From contig OZ038435.1 in NCBI GenBank assembly GCA_964036275.1, positions 28,005,521 through 28,069,520 on the forward strand: a stretch of DNA of 64,000 nucleotides. Reading direction: 5' to 3'. Shown here in pieces: positions 11,801 through 23,702 of the stretch. Source of the DNA: Litoditis marina (taxonomy: Eukaryota; Nematoda; Chromadorea; Rhabditida; Rhabditidae). The translations under genes were made by a program, and so were the position numbers. The notes under the pieces were generated by a model, which was given only the letters and a program-made list of their open reading frames with translations, did not search any database and was not told the origin of the DNA. Each line of letters opens with the position of its first letter. Positions within the stretch are counted from its first letter, which is position 1.

Positions 11801-14800
11801 TCCATACACCATATTTGGTTGATCAATTGGTAACGACTCTTGTTGTGGAGAATGGTCATTGGTATTTTCGGGTATGCAATAGCTTGGTGGTGATGAAAGG
11901 GTGTGTTGATAGTGAATCACATTATCCACTACCTGGTGGTTCCGGCAGTAGCATTCTTGACTTTGACCTGAGCACGAATTGACAACAGGAATTATTGTGA
12001 AACGTATCATTGGAATTTTCAAAAACGGTCTTCGTTAGCTAATTCTGGTACAAATCAGTATTTTGAAGGACTGCTAGGTGCGCCAAATTACCATTCTCTA
12101 TTGATACAGTCATTGTAATTTCATTCAAACCTGAACCAGATTGCAGATCTGGTCTTTTGTACCTTTTTATAATTAAAAACACGGGGAATTCGCTAAGAGT
12201 GGAATACCTATCATCTAAGACAAACAGACTTCCAACAATTTAATGCAAGATTTCCCAGAGGGTTTGAGGTTTGGGTTTTTCCACACTAATACTTTCGACG
12301 ATACTAACCCAGGGCTGGTGGTGCCTCTATTGTAGTTGAATCAAGACTTGTAGTCGTCTTGGGTGCTCGTTGAGTGTTTTGCAAGAAGTCATACATTGTC
12401 TCTTTGTCGTCAAAGTAGAGTTGACTATTGGAATCCACGCTTGTGACCACAAACTGCTCTGAAAACAGAAATGAGTTAAAGAAACCATTTCTCTTTAATT
12501 TTGACCTTCGAGCTAGCAGTTCCATCATAATAGAGCTTGAAAACCTAATTACGAACATATAACTTTTTCATCTTCATCTTGCTCTGTTTTTTCATAGAAT
12601 TGATATACGTAGTCTACACCGAGAACGAGTTACGTACAAAAAATTAAGAAAATGCTGATAGAAATACAAAAACTTTCTAAATACGTCTTAAAGCCTATCA
12701 GGATACACAAAATGAGTGAAAAAGTTGAATTCATTGAAAAACTAATTAACCCAGCTGGATAACGTCACAGTGAAAATGTTCAAGTTCGGGAATGTTTTCA
12801 ATGGCATTAGGCAATGTTTTCATCTCAAATTTCTAAGGATATTGATGTCTATGGAAACACAATTTAATATATTTTTCCAGATTCGAAAATTTCAGATTAT
12901 AGGGAAATTGTCTCTAGGTTTGGCCCGAATAGACCATATTTTGCACCATGCTAAAATAAATTTTCATAGATTAGATTTTCATAGTTCACAAATTCAACTT
13001 TTCGTGCTATCGAGTTTCGACAGATGATCAAGTGTTTGAGTTACGAATTCGACTCGAACTGGGAGTTTTTGAGTCTTTCTTGAGTCGAGTCGATTTTTTA
13101 AAACAACCTCAGTGCACTGTACTAACTTTTGACGCCCGGGCTCTCGGGTACAGTTGACACAGTAAATTGTTGCTGCAGGGATTCAACCGCTGGCGAAACG
13201 GCGATCGCTGCAAGTACGTGGCCCTCTTAAGTCGAGTTCATATTCACGGAAAAAAACGTGTACTCTTTTTTCAGAATAAGACGATGATCTAGTGCACAAT
13301 TGTTTTTGGTTTTCACATCGTTTCACGTGACTGCCAGTATAACATTGTTGCTGAACGCGTGATTCGGAAAGTTTCAATAGGCTGTTAGTAAATTATTCTG
13401 TGTTGTATACTCGGACAACGTCTCACAATGTGTTTCGAGTGATGGTGTAATTGGCAACCAGTGAGCATTGCAGGCCAGTGGTGCTGGTACGGCGCTACCC
13501 AGGTCGAGGTTTATCGGACGATGTACGTTCTGAAGAGAAAAAGTATGTTTGAACCAAAGTTGTTTTGAGAAAATCTTAACGGTGACGTCACATTACTGAC
13601 TACAGTAGTGTGGAGCTCTTAATCTTGAAATAATAGGGTTGTTAGAATTGGAATTGGAATTGGAATTGAAAGAATTGAGATAATCTTCCAAAAAATTGCA
13701 ATTCCAATTCTTTTTGTGTGTGAAAAAGAATTGGAATTGCAATTCCAATTCTGTTGAATGTCACATAATTTTGGAATTGCAATTCCAATTCTTTTCTATG
13801 TCAAAATATATCTGGAATTGCAATTCCAATTCTTTCGTATGTCAGAACAACTGGAATTGGAATTGGAATTGACTTGATTTTCTCTCGGAATTTATACAGG
13901 TTTAATTTTCACTAAATTACTATTGTTTTTGATGTATCAAGTTCACTTTAACAGAAACTAACAGTTTTTGTTTGTTTCTCTGCGTTTTTTGAAAAAAAAC
14001 TGCCATGAAATCGGAAAAATGATTTGGAATTGGAATTGAAAATGTGAGATTTTTTGGAATTGATTGGAATTGGAATTGGAATTGACTCGGCTTTGAAAAC
14101 CTGAGAGGAATTGGAATTGACAATTCTCATTTTCCAAAAACTGATTAGAATTGGAATTGGAATTGACTGGTTTTTGAAATCTAGAAAAAATTGGAATTGG
14201 AATTGAGTGGTTTCTGAAAATCCGAAAAGAATTGGAATTGGAATTGACTTGCTTTTTGGAATTGATTAACAACCCTATGAAATAACCTTAAGATGCTAGC
14301 GCTGTAAAACCGCATAGAAATATGTTTTGGTTTGACATTGGCTAAGATCTCAAAACATTGTAGCTAACGTATCTTAATTTAAGAGATTTGGCTACAGTTC
14401 CACCGCTGAGGAACTGTGAATTAATTTGTAGATGAACGGAAAAACCTTCTCAAAGTGGTTTCGATTCGCGAAGGCGTTCATCGGTATTTTGTATGCCTCC
14501 AAGTTACTTCCCGAGTGAGAGCCGGAGTGTGATGGAGTCATGCTGAAAAAACCAGCATAAAAAAATATGTTAAAAGAAAACGGTCATTCCATTCCATTAT
14601 GCTGTCTTATAGTCTGAGGTTGGTGTGTTAAAGGCATGATTTGTGAATCTATTTTCGTTTTCAAATTCACACATTTATTCTGGGTTACCTCATTCAGCAC
14701 AAAACTAGATAATTTGATTTAAAAATACATACCAAGTTGTGTTGGCAGTGGGTGAGTGTGGGGAATAGAAGTTCCCGGGTTTCGGTTTCACAGAAGGCTT

Positions 14801-17042
14801 TGAAGGCTTCATGGATGAACTTTTCCTCATCACATTCGAAGTAGGAGACCTGTTACACATCATGAACATGGTGAGAGTAAAATATTTCACAAAGTATGTG
14901 ATAATTTGTCAGTTATGGATACAACCCTGTTTGTCTGATGGTGTTCACAGCCGAGTTGTCAACTGATGAGCTTTTGCCTCTCACTTGATATTCGAAATGT
15001 GATGTTTAAGGTAATATACTGTTTGTTTTCGAAAATGTGGATAAACAAGAAACTCACATCACGCTCCAAGTAGACGAGGTCTGAACAACAGAATTTAGGT
15101 AAAGCATTGATTATCAACTAATTTCGTTTTGACGGATAAATTCGAGTGTTCTGTATCATAAAAAAAAAACTTGCGAGTTGCAATGTACTGTGACTATAAC
15201 TTAGTTTGACTAGCACCATTCTATATTTCCCCGTTCCGCGACAGTAGCATCAACTTACTTTTCTTTATTCGTGCACCGTAGGGAAGCATATTAGTGCTCA
15301 TGCGAAAACCCTGCTTTTTCTTTTTTAGTGCACCATAAGGTACTAAATCTGACTATTACGTAAGAAATGAACCAACTGGTTGCTCACACTGAACGAACCT
15401 TCACGTTTTGTCGAATGTCTTGAATCGTCTCATAAACAGGAGCGTCTCCCTAAAACTTGAAGATCAAACAACAACATACCAACCGTGAACTGTTTCATCA
15501 ACCACTGTCTCAATTATGTTGTAACCTTTGCGAAAACCACCAAATTGGAAGGTTCGAGAGTCACGATGTGACAATCAAAGCGTCCACGTTGGACAGGGTT
15601 CACATTTTCAACCCACGTACATTTCACGTTCGACTGCTATACCGTTCAACTTACCTCTGGCACATCATCATAGTACTCATCCTCGTCCGAAAAACCATCG
15701 TCACATGTGCTGTCTTGTGAATTCGTGGACGAGTTGAATGACACCTTTTTGGGTATCTGATGAATTTTGTATGATCCGAACTATTCTGTCACAATCAGGA
15801 ATTTCTCGAAATCGCTAAGTTTGGGCCACGGGCTAGATTTGTTGTGAGACAGTCACGAATAATACCGACAATGCTACAAAAAACTTCCTCAAGAAAGACT
15901 ACAGCGCCATCCTTTCTTGCAGTTTCGCAGTCAGCACATGTTTTTCGTTAAATTTTATATTCAAGAAATTGTTATTGAAGTTTTTAAAAGCTGAGGAGCA
16001 ATACAGTTCTGTCTCAAAGTTTTAGTCAATAATATGTATCAAAAAGCTGGTTTGCTCTGTTAAATTGATATTTTCCTTCGAAAAATTCGGGTTCGATGAA
16101 AAAACTGCTACCGAGTTAGACGTTTTCTTTCCCTTTGCATCATCTTCAGAGACATGAAACACGTTTCTGGAATAAGAGATAACACTAATAGATCGGTGGT
16201 AGAGAACCGTACTGTATACACAGTGTTTCGCAGTGTACTGTATACGGTGCTCCTATTGTGTATAGCGGTATTCTGTTAGCTTTCCGTTTCAAATGTTACA
16301 AAAGGTATCAATGGTGATTTTCCCACGTTGATGTCTCGATGGAGTGCCTACAAATCTTTGATAATGCTGTCAAGAATTCGAAGCCAGAAATCCGTTTTAT
16401 ACTATAACGTCTGTATTTCATATTAGAACTACGGTACATGACTGCATCAACGCTCACCTGAAATCATCTTTTATTTCGATGGTTTTCCTGGCGGGCCTCT
16501 TCTTTTTTCTCATGGAAGCATACCTGGAAATAAAGTAGGCAAATGATCTTCTCATTAATTACAATATATGCGAGGTGAGTTTTTGATAGGCCGCCCACAC
16601 ACTTGAGTCTTAATTCCAGTTGGAACTGTCATTCTATAGTCGGCATCATCCCGAGAAAGAAGCAATGGAATACAAATGATTGAGCAATGCGAGGCGAGCG
16701 GTCGTTGATTACTTGCCAGCAGCTGAGAGAGTGTGTAGATCAAAGATACGCAGATTAGCTGGCCGCTCGCTACACCCTGCCCCTACCGAATCGGGCGTAC
16801 CCTGTCTACAACGGTTTGACAAAACCAATACGCTTCGATAATGACAGTTCATTTTTCTCCTCTCTTGAACATTCTCTGTACCCGCTGTACTTGATCACGA
16901 GAGCCAGTTTTCGACTGGTCGAGTTCTCGTATTCCTTATTTAGATTACCCTTTTTATTATAAAAAAATCATTTTTCTTGAGTTGTTCTCTTTATAACTCA
17001 CCATGACTTGGGCTTCTCTGGGAGAGGCGGTCTGTCATCCAT
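8828..17042 (-). CDS. Gene B: proline/glutamine-rich paralogue with a decayed CRIB
   Basis: Start codon at 17042, coding MDDRPPLPEKPKSW. Exons downward: 17002-17042, 16458-16523, 16112-16166, 15655-15756, 15395-15449, 15259-15342, 15063-15080, 14926-14983, 14733-14849, 14446-14542, 13427-13529, 13127-13207, 12309-12458, 11659-11967, 11075-11374, 10667-10834, 9790-9879 and 9614-9694. The last seven introns before the 3' end all keep phase 1. Across exons 2/3 the text IEIKDDFRNVFHVSEDD aligns with a CRIB, but Ser, Pro and the first His are lost. Exon 5 (DAPVYE) matches gene A. The rest is low complexity with many Gln, Pro and Ser. Two 3' ends compete: 9223-9272 fits the phase and ends STPTKV (674 residues); 8828-9074 is a strong coding exon ending in a helical, charged tail but is one phase off. 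Borders of exons 5-8 are uncertain. It converges on gene A. Confidence 0.75.
9348..9583. mobile_element. Inverted-repeat element, 235-bp family, copy 1
   Basis: The left end (TTCGTTTCACCAATCG, then CTACAGTAATC) and the right end (TACTGTAGAGGG to GTGAAACAGACTATA) are inverted versions of each other. The same ends occur at 10381-10617, 37611-37847 and 46163-46397. Lies in an intron near the 3' end of gene B. Confidence 0.75.
10183..10254 (+). pseudogene. tRNA-like sequence, probably a tRNA pseudogene
   Basis: A pol III B box GGTTCGATTCC (10233-10243) and an A-box-like TAGCGCAATGG (10191-10201) are correctly ordered. The first seven bases pair with the last seven at six positions, and the T stem pairs at four of five. 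The anticodon arm does not fold, so this is not a working tRNA. It sits in an intron of gene B and lacks the body shared by the two SINE copies near 38.4 and 39.0 kb. Confidence 0.5.
10381..10617. mobile_element. Inverted-repeat element, 235-bp family, copy 2
   Basis: Begins TATAGTCTATTTCACCAATC and ends with the inverse, GTGGGTGGAACAAACTATA; CTTACAGTAATC near the left end is mirrored by GATTACTGTAGAG near the right. Located in an intron of gene B. Confidence 0.8.
13634..14277. repeat. Terminally repeated array of GGAATT words (T1)
   Basis: TAGGGTTGTTAG at 13634 and TTAACAACCCTA at 14266-14277 bracket about 640 bp dominated by GGAATTGGAATT and its complement. The left half has four spaced copies of a palindrome of the form GGAATTGCAATTCC; the right half has same-strand GGAATT blocks separated by about 20-40 bp. 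It could fold extensively. It lies in an intron of gene B. The same 12-bp ends bracket unrelated arrays at 25514 and 56214. Confidence 0.85.
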
Positions 17043-18284
17043 CTCTTACCCAGTCTTCGTGAGCCACCTGTTTCCGCGCAGAAATGAAAATACAAATTGA
17101 AAACATTAGAAAAAACTACAGGAAGTGCGAAACATGCTACATTTCCTAATTGCGACCGAGTATCAACGAGATTGAACTACAAATGCAGTGGAATAGTCCA
17201 ACATACTATATAGGATGCCTGCTTTGGAAGCGGCGAACTCGATTTATTTCAACGTTTTCAGTCAAGCACTGCTGCTGTTAGAATGGGGTCACGTGCAACA
17301 AATGAAATACATCAGTAACTGTAAACTGGACCACAGAAATATAATATCATCTGGAATCAATTACGCGAACTATTCGAAGTTTTGAAAAACGCTTGATCGA
17401 AGCGAACCGGCGCTTCGACTGTTATAGAACAAAGGTGTTCTTCAGACATGTGTCGAAATAGCTACCAAAAAACCTCTAGTAGTTATCTTAGATGCCTCGG
17501 TTTAATGCTGAGTGACTGCGCTGAAAAAGCCTATTTCACCGACACGATATATCACGTGCTCTATGTCTGTCTGTTTCTCTTTCTCCCTCTTACTCTCTCT
17601 CTCTCTCTCGAAATCTTTCTATTTCTCTCTCTTTCTCTCTTTCTCTTTCTCTCTTCCAATTCATACTGTTCACAAATTGGAGTAGTTTCGTCATCAATTA
17701 TCATTGTAGCCAACTAGCTACTTTTGGCTTTGCCTTTAATCATTTGCCTGGAGTTCGCTGGCGAATACAGTGAAGCTTTTTTAAACTGATCTCAAACCAG
17801 TAACTTGAGATTCGAAACGCAGAGTTGAACTAGATTTGCAAGCGTTTGGTTCCTGTGGCTGGCTCGAACCGATCAGAAATCAGCTTATCGAGCTTTATAC
17901 TTTCTTGCAATCACTGAAAGCTCATGAAATGAACTAAAACCTGTCAATACAGTTATGCATAACTTGGTTGAGTTGTGGTGATTTCGTTTTCAGTCGGTTA
18001 TCTTTGGCAAATAACTAAGCGAAATACCGTATAATGTCAAGTAACAATGAAGAGCTGCGAAACAAGAATGATAAAATTGATATTGAAGTGAGCTCCAATG
18101 AACATTTTATTACTTCGAATGACATGCATGATAAAACATCAATAAGATAAATACCACGTGATCAACGCTGAAGTTATAGAGTTTTCTCAAAGTCCTTCAG
18201 CACTGAACTTCGAAAAAAGGTGTCAAAAACTGTACTTTGAACCAACGTTCTGGCCTTTGCTTCATTATTCGATGCGACCGACAA
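17043..18284. other. Intergenic region between genes B and C
   Basis: Gene B starts at 17042 and gene C ends near 18285, both on the minus strand, so B is downstream of C. The AAACAG at about 17066-17071 could be the leader acceptor of gene B. A CT-rich tract lies at about 17573-17658. A weak copy of the dispersed motif (TTGAACTACAAATGCAG) is near 17173. No further gene is supported. Confidence 0.5.
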
Positions 18285-20480
18285 TTACATGATCACTAAT
18301 GATGGTTCTCTGAAAAAAAAAACATGTAATTCGTTCGACTATTCGCAGGTTTCATGTTGTGAGAGTACAGAACATCGAATAGGGTACACAAATTTTATGA
18401 AAGCTCTTCGATAAGATTCGAAGTATGACCCTTATTCTGTTACAATTTCGTCACAATTTTCTTGAAACTTGCTAGCTCTCACGGAAAATTTAGCGCTTGA
18501 ACTTTACTCACGAAATGTCTCATGAGATTGTCTCAGATTTGGAGTTTACTTGCACGCTATAATACAGAGTATGAATAATACAAACTTTAAATGATTTAAA
18601 CAAAACTTTCACACAGTCTCTGTGGCAATTGATCTACCACATTGCGAAACACGTTCGTTACACAGATCAGTCCCTTCTTGCCTCGTAGAACAGAGGACCA
18701 GTTTAGCCTAAAATTCTCATATACTCAGTTGTAGTTTGATCGATCCCTAACCAATTTTTCGATTGACAACTGAAATGCAGCTTCGAATTACAATAACAGC
18801 GAAACAAGACAACATGTTCAGTTTTAGTCAGCCTCGACTCAAAATAAACTAAGTAACACACGTGGCTCAACGTCTGGTGACTTTTTGATAAATCTTGCCG
18901 AAAAGATTTCAATAGTCTAGTTTGGCATAATCAAAATTCATGGAACTTACCCGCAGAGACAGCAACTGGGTTTCACGTGGTCGAAGTGACTGTAGGCGTG
19001 AGGTTCAAGCTCCTGCTTCTCGGCCTGATTCAACATTTCATCCACACACTGCTGGCAACATGGAAACTTTCCACAGCCGTAGCAGAACACAATGTCACTT
19101 CGGATTTGGTAGCACATTTTGCAGCTGAAAAGATAAGAACGAAAGTGTTTGAATAAGTCTGGAGGCCGTATTCAGGAAAGTCGTTCTTTCTAAATTTCAG
19201 CCACCGTCACGCAAACACACGGGTTTTTTCTACCCTTGTGTTACAAGTTTCTCGGAACAGTAGGCAAAATCAGATACACTTTTTGAGATCGAACTGCCGG
19301 GATGTTTCTGCATACGCACTTCCATTGAATTTACACTCATTGGCAGTCCTACGTAAATCGTTTGGTTGAAGTTTTAAAATGTTCGTGTTCCCAGTTGTTA
19401 CCCAAATTACCAGTCGTACTAAATATACCTTACCGTATTTGGTAAGGACATCATGAAATCTTTTCAGGTTCATTTTTCAGAGTTGAGGTATTTGCTACAA
19501 CTCACATGACTGCTTCAGCGAACGCGGACACCGCCTGCATTTCCTGGTTGTACCGCTCCCTGCTCAATGAAATACTGTTGTACTGCTTCTTGAAGAATTT
19601 CACGTCCACCTCCAATCGTGTGTTTTTCTCCTCCAACCGTTGCAGTCTGCGCCTCAGTTCTCGGTTTTCGCGATCAATCTCGAAATTAGTTTGCCATAAT
19701 CAACGAATGACTTTTTTCATATAAAAGTGACCAAATTTGAAATTTTGTACTCAACTAAATGCAACCTACATTTCTATCGGGTGCTCCTTCTGTACGCAAT
19801 GTTTGAGAAAACTGATGGCCGTCCGTGGCCCGTCTTGTGAGCTGCGAGGGAGCTTCGGATTGAGCCTGCTAAAAAGTTGAATAGCAGTTTTGGTTTGAAT
19901 ATAAGTACTATAACTATCTTTTACAGTCACTTCTTCGAAATCTGTGGTAACAAATCTCAGGAAAAATATTTTGATTTTGGAACTATTACGAAATACAACG
20001 TGTACTGCTCCGTAGCTTCCCGAGACCGGATAAGATCATGAATGAAAAAATATTGAGATGTCTAATAGAGTGGAAAGCTGCTGAGTGATGATAATCTAAC
20101 CTTAAAACTTCTAGGAAGTCGAGGCTTTTCTAGTTCTTCATTGAGGTCCAAGCCCATATGTTCGACATGTCTGAAAGTTACTACAAATAGTGATTCGTAC
20201 CGTAGCTCGTAAGATGTACAAGCATCTTTTCAAATGCAAACATAATAAGTAACTGATATTATCAGTTACGTAAAACTCGTGAAACACACCCAAATCGAGC
20301 GAATAATAAGAAAGTTAGAAATATGTTTTTCATGTTGTGACAGAAGTTTCTTGTTAAGAGACAAGATGACTGAAAGTATAAATTGAATCCAAAGATTACT
20401 CACTTATAACCGAACGGTTCGGATATATCCTTCTTCTTCCCAGATTTTTTTCTTAGTGAGCGAAACCAGGAAAATGACAT
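18285..20480 (-). CDS. Gene C: CRIB - coiled coil - RING-like zinc protein
   Basis: Six exons (20404-20480, 20101-20170, 19770-19868, 19506-19678, 18951-19124, 18285-18309) join in phase to 205 residues. Residues 1-25 include a basic stretch and lead into the CRIB ISEPFGYKHVEHMGLD. Residues about 83-140 are a charged coiled coil (RELRRRLQRLEEKN). Residues about 141-200 hold CKMC, CYGC, CCQQC and a final CCLC with three histidines between, the spacing of a RING or related treble-clef cross-brace. RING domains usually act as E3 ubiquitin ligases, so a Cdc42/Rac-guided ligase or dimeric adaptor is a reasonable inference. The first exon is 77 bases, the same as in genes A and D. The last exon is only 25 bases; without that splice the protein would stop right after CCLCG. 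Confidence 0.85.
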
Positions 20481-21180
20481 GAGGAACGACGGAACTTTCT
20501 TTGCAGCTAAGAAACAAAGTAGTAAAAGTCGATAAGCTCTTCTGTGACAGTATAGTTTTTCAAAGCCGTCGAGATTTGATTACCGTTCACTGACAGTTAT
20601 GACCATTTAGCAGAAGAATTAGACACGAAAACATAGCAGATAACTTTTATTGCTTCTTTGTTAACCTCCAAACGGGGACCAAATTACCATACTAAGCCAG
20701 ATCACTTTCACTGAGGCCAATACAAAACTGAAAAAATATTCAACTCTTCAACAAAATTCATCGAACACAAGGTTTTATGCATAGCAGTGGAGCAGTATGG
20801 TGACTGAGAGTATAACTTCTTATCCTCAATTTCAGATACTTCTCATAATCGAAGTGAAACATCATGAAAATTGCCTTTTATGTTAGAGGTCACTCTACTA
20901 TCTTTTGAGATTGCAGTTTGATGCCGGGGCGATCCAGATGAATCAAATCGCAAATGGTGGCCAAAGCTTATTTCAGAGTCATATGTTTACCTATATTGTA
21001 GAATTTTATTAAATCTTGTTTAGATATCTATCTGTTTCGCTGTCACATGAGCGAGGTTAGTACAGGTTTTATATGACCTATCTACCAGCTGTGCAAACTG
21101 TTTCAATATAGAGTTCCGCAGAAACAAGGGGTAAAAATAAATGTTATTCAGCCGTATGTTACAATCTACGAAGCTAAGCG

Positions 21181-21938
21181 TCAAAGACGAGTCACACAAG
21201 ATTCTTCTTCTTCCTCGTCCACGTCGGAATTCGGAGTGTCGTTGGGAGAAATGGAACGTGGAGCGAAAATTGGAGGAACAGTCTCGTCGGGGAGTGGCAG
21301 AGTTCCCTTCTGACGCAACGCATGATTATATCTGTCCCCCGAAAAAGAACAACGTTTCCTGATGAAAACTAACATGAATGAGAAACGTGGTTTCCGGTCT
21401 GCTTATGACTGTTTTGAGATTCAAAATATCAAAAAGGTTGTTCATTTCACTTGCGGAACTAGAAACCGATCAGCTGAAAATAATCTCAGAGAAACCACAC
21501 TCCTCGTTGTTTCTTTGTGAACTTCTACAGTTGAACATTATAATAAATGTTCCCCAATGAAAGTAAGACTTCACACAGTTTCGTAAAAATACGAAAATAA
21601 GTGGAAATAGAACCTATAAATACCTTATTTTCGGCTGTGGGCGACGGTTCGTCTTTCTGTATCTCGTCAAAACCCATATGAACTACATGTCTGCAATAAG
21701 CTAAAATTATATTGTATTTTTTTAATTTACAACTATACTGTGACTTCTTGATTACATTTTCTGTTTTCCCTACTGCAAAGAAGTAATTCGAGAATTGCTG
21801 AATACAAGAAATGTAATTGTCCAATTCTAGATAATGGAACGTAACTAATAACTATACTCACTCATACGTTAGCGGTTCGGATATCACTTTCTTCCTGGGA
21901 GTTTTTCGTCCTAAAGTGCGAAACCAGTCGAGAGGCAT
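21181..21938 (-). CDS. Gene D: 90-residue CRIB mini-effector with PDZ-ligand tail
   Basis: Three exons (21862-21938, 21624-21690, 21181-21309) join in phase. The protein is a short basic N-terminus (GRKTPRKK), a CRIB ISEPLTYEHVVHMGFD at about residues 19-34, an acidic run DEEEEE and the C-terminus CVTRL, a class I PDZ-binding pattern (T-x-L). Size and layout resemble the vertebrate SPEC/CDC42SE small effectors, where a basic stretch precedes the CRIB, though the tail differs. Exons 1 of C and D share WFR, the basic run and ISEP, so D and C are sister copies. A likely role is to link active Cdc42/Rac to a PDZ scaffold. Confidence 0.85.
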
Positions 21939-23187
21939 TGAAAAACTCGTCTAAGTTTTATACGAAAAGTATCACAGTAACATTGGACGACATATCGTTA
22001 TTACGCTAACAATAAAGTTTTTCTAACGCAGTTTTATTATTATCAAATGACAGTTACGGGCAATTAACTAGAAGAATAGAAAAGTCACCAGACAAAGTAT
22101 GGGAAACGTTAGTTTGGAAAGAGTGAGGGACATGACCAACTTTTATTTTTAGCTCTAGTAATTTTTATTCAAAGAAGTTTATGATCCGCTTGAAAATAGA
22201 TAGGAAGATGTAGTTCGAGAACAGTCAGAAGTCAGGATATATTCCTGTATTCGAAATCTGCTTCTCAAAAACCTGAGGTATTTCGAGATGTTCATAAACT
22301 GCCCTCTGTTCTTTCCTTTCCTGGTAGGAAAACTGCATACATTTTTTACACCGAATGCACTCAATGTGTTGTTAATTCCAACTACCTTCTGCTCGTAGAA
22401 TAGTTTATTAGGTTGTTTCTATTTGAACACGAATTGAGAACAAAATCAAGCGAATCTAAATGTATTGAGCAGTTGTGAACCGGATTTGTACACGTTGTGA
22501 AGGTTAATAACAACAATGGAACGACAACTAACGGAATGTAATGAAAACAGCTCTATCACGTTAAAAAACGGAAACGGAACCAGTTGGATGATTATATTTT
22601 GATTATGAGAGAACATTATTCACCGGGTCTTTGTCAGTCTAAACTATTCTACCAGTATTGACTACAACAGAATCACTTGAGCGTAGAATAAGAAAAAAAG
22701 AGGGAAAAAAAAGTAGTATAGGCCGTATAGGGAATTATCATAGCCGAGTTGTACTTTGAACTCAATATACGCTATAACTCACGAATTTCGACTAAACAAA
22801 CGAGATGAAACTAGCTAAAAACCCAGCAGGATTACGTAAGTTACACCGTAAAGGGTACGTCTTGCCAGAGCAAACCTATACGGTGAATCTCACCCTACCC
22901 CGCTATGTTCATAGTTTGATATCATGGCTCCTCATCGAACGTCGAGAGTTATCAAATGTAGTGAGATCAAGCTACAACGATAGTTTGGTCACTCTCTATA
23001 AAGGCGTGCTCGGATTGAAACAAACCGTATACTTGAGTATCTGTTGCTTACACATCATAATAGCACAGTGTGAAATGAATGTGTGAAACTATTTTGTAAC
23101 CGCTTCACTACGCTCAAGCGACACATTTCAGTGTGAATATTATAAGATTATTATTACAATGGTCCGGATGTCGAAGTTATTTTAGAG

Positions 23188-23298
23188 TCAGAGTCGCGTC
23201 ACACTGGACTCTTCCTCTTCATCGTTGTGAGGAGGGAAGGTGGAGGTTTCTCCACGGAGGGGAGAAATCGATGCCACGGAGCTGCGCGAAGTTCCTTT
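23188..23298 (-). CDS. Second copy of gene D's last exon (SVTRL tail)
   Basis: A GCAG acceptor opens a 36-codon frame that begins KGT, contains SISP, then DEEEESSVTRL and TGA. This matches the last exon of gene D (KGT, SISP, DEEEEESCVTRL) in order, phase and stop position. No CRIB exon is found upstream up to 24150. In phase it could join only to the candidate first exon at 23841-23934, giving a 67-residue protein with a new head on the D tail; otherwise it is a relic. Conserved acceptor, acidic run and PDZ tail argue against complete decay. Confidence 0.6.
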   Translation of the reverse strand, partial: KGTSRSSVASISPLRGETSTFPPHNDEEEESSVTRL

Positions 23299-23466
23299 CT
23301 GCAAGTAGAAAGATATTAGTATTTTCGCCAACAAAGACAGTAAATGGTCGATTCGATTGAGCTATGCGGTCAACGATGCGCAAATGCGCTGACCGCTTGC
23401 CAAAGCCAATCACTCACAAATTTAACCTGACGTTGTACAGAGCGGTTTCATGAATCCTATACTTAC

Positions 23467-23571
23467 ATCGAAACGTTTTATAGCGTTCAACGAGTGAAAT
23501 CATTTCATTTTCACCAGTTTCAACGTCGTACAAGCGTGCTGTATTGACTTCAAAATAGCCAACGCTTTGTT
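23467..23571 (-). CDS. Orphan exon ending in a PX-like RYKTF motif
   Basis: Bounded by an ACAG acceptor and a strong GTAAGT donor, this frame codes for QSVGYFEVNT, then LYDVETGENE and LVERYKTFR. Beta-strand-like YFEV followed by R-Y-x-x-F is what the PX phosphoinositide-binding domain shows in its first half. It does not join in phase to the exons on either side (23841-23934 and 23188-23298), so either an exon is missed or this is a remnant. PX is a weak guess. Confidence 0.35.
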
Positions 23572-23642
23572 CTGTTGTTTAGTCTACCCTAGCCCTTGCT
23601 GCGGTTTTGTGTATTTTCAAGTTGCTTCTGTGTATGACGATC

Positions 23643-23702
23643 AAAAAATGCCTTACATTTAGTCACTTTTCATAATATGAAAAGTAAATGTGAGGCATTT
23701 TT
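23643..23702. repeat. 60-bp near-perfect hairpin
   Basis: AAAAATGCCT and ACATTT on the left are answered by AAATGT and AGGCATTTTT on the right, and the centre ACTTTTCATAATATGAAAAGT is itself nearly palindromic. It would fold into a stem of about 27 bp with three or four mismatches. It may be a very short MITE. Confidence 0.75.

Noticed and set aside
13640..14270. Spaced direct repeats that recall a CRISPR array
   Set aside because: The units are palindromic words of uneven spacing inside paired terminal repeats in a eukaryotic intron, with no cas genes.
22805..23086. A 93-codon plus-strand ORF opposite the gene D copies
   Set aside because: No leader acceptor and no domain; likely chance.
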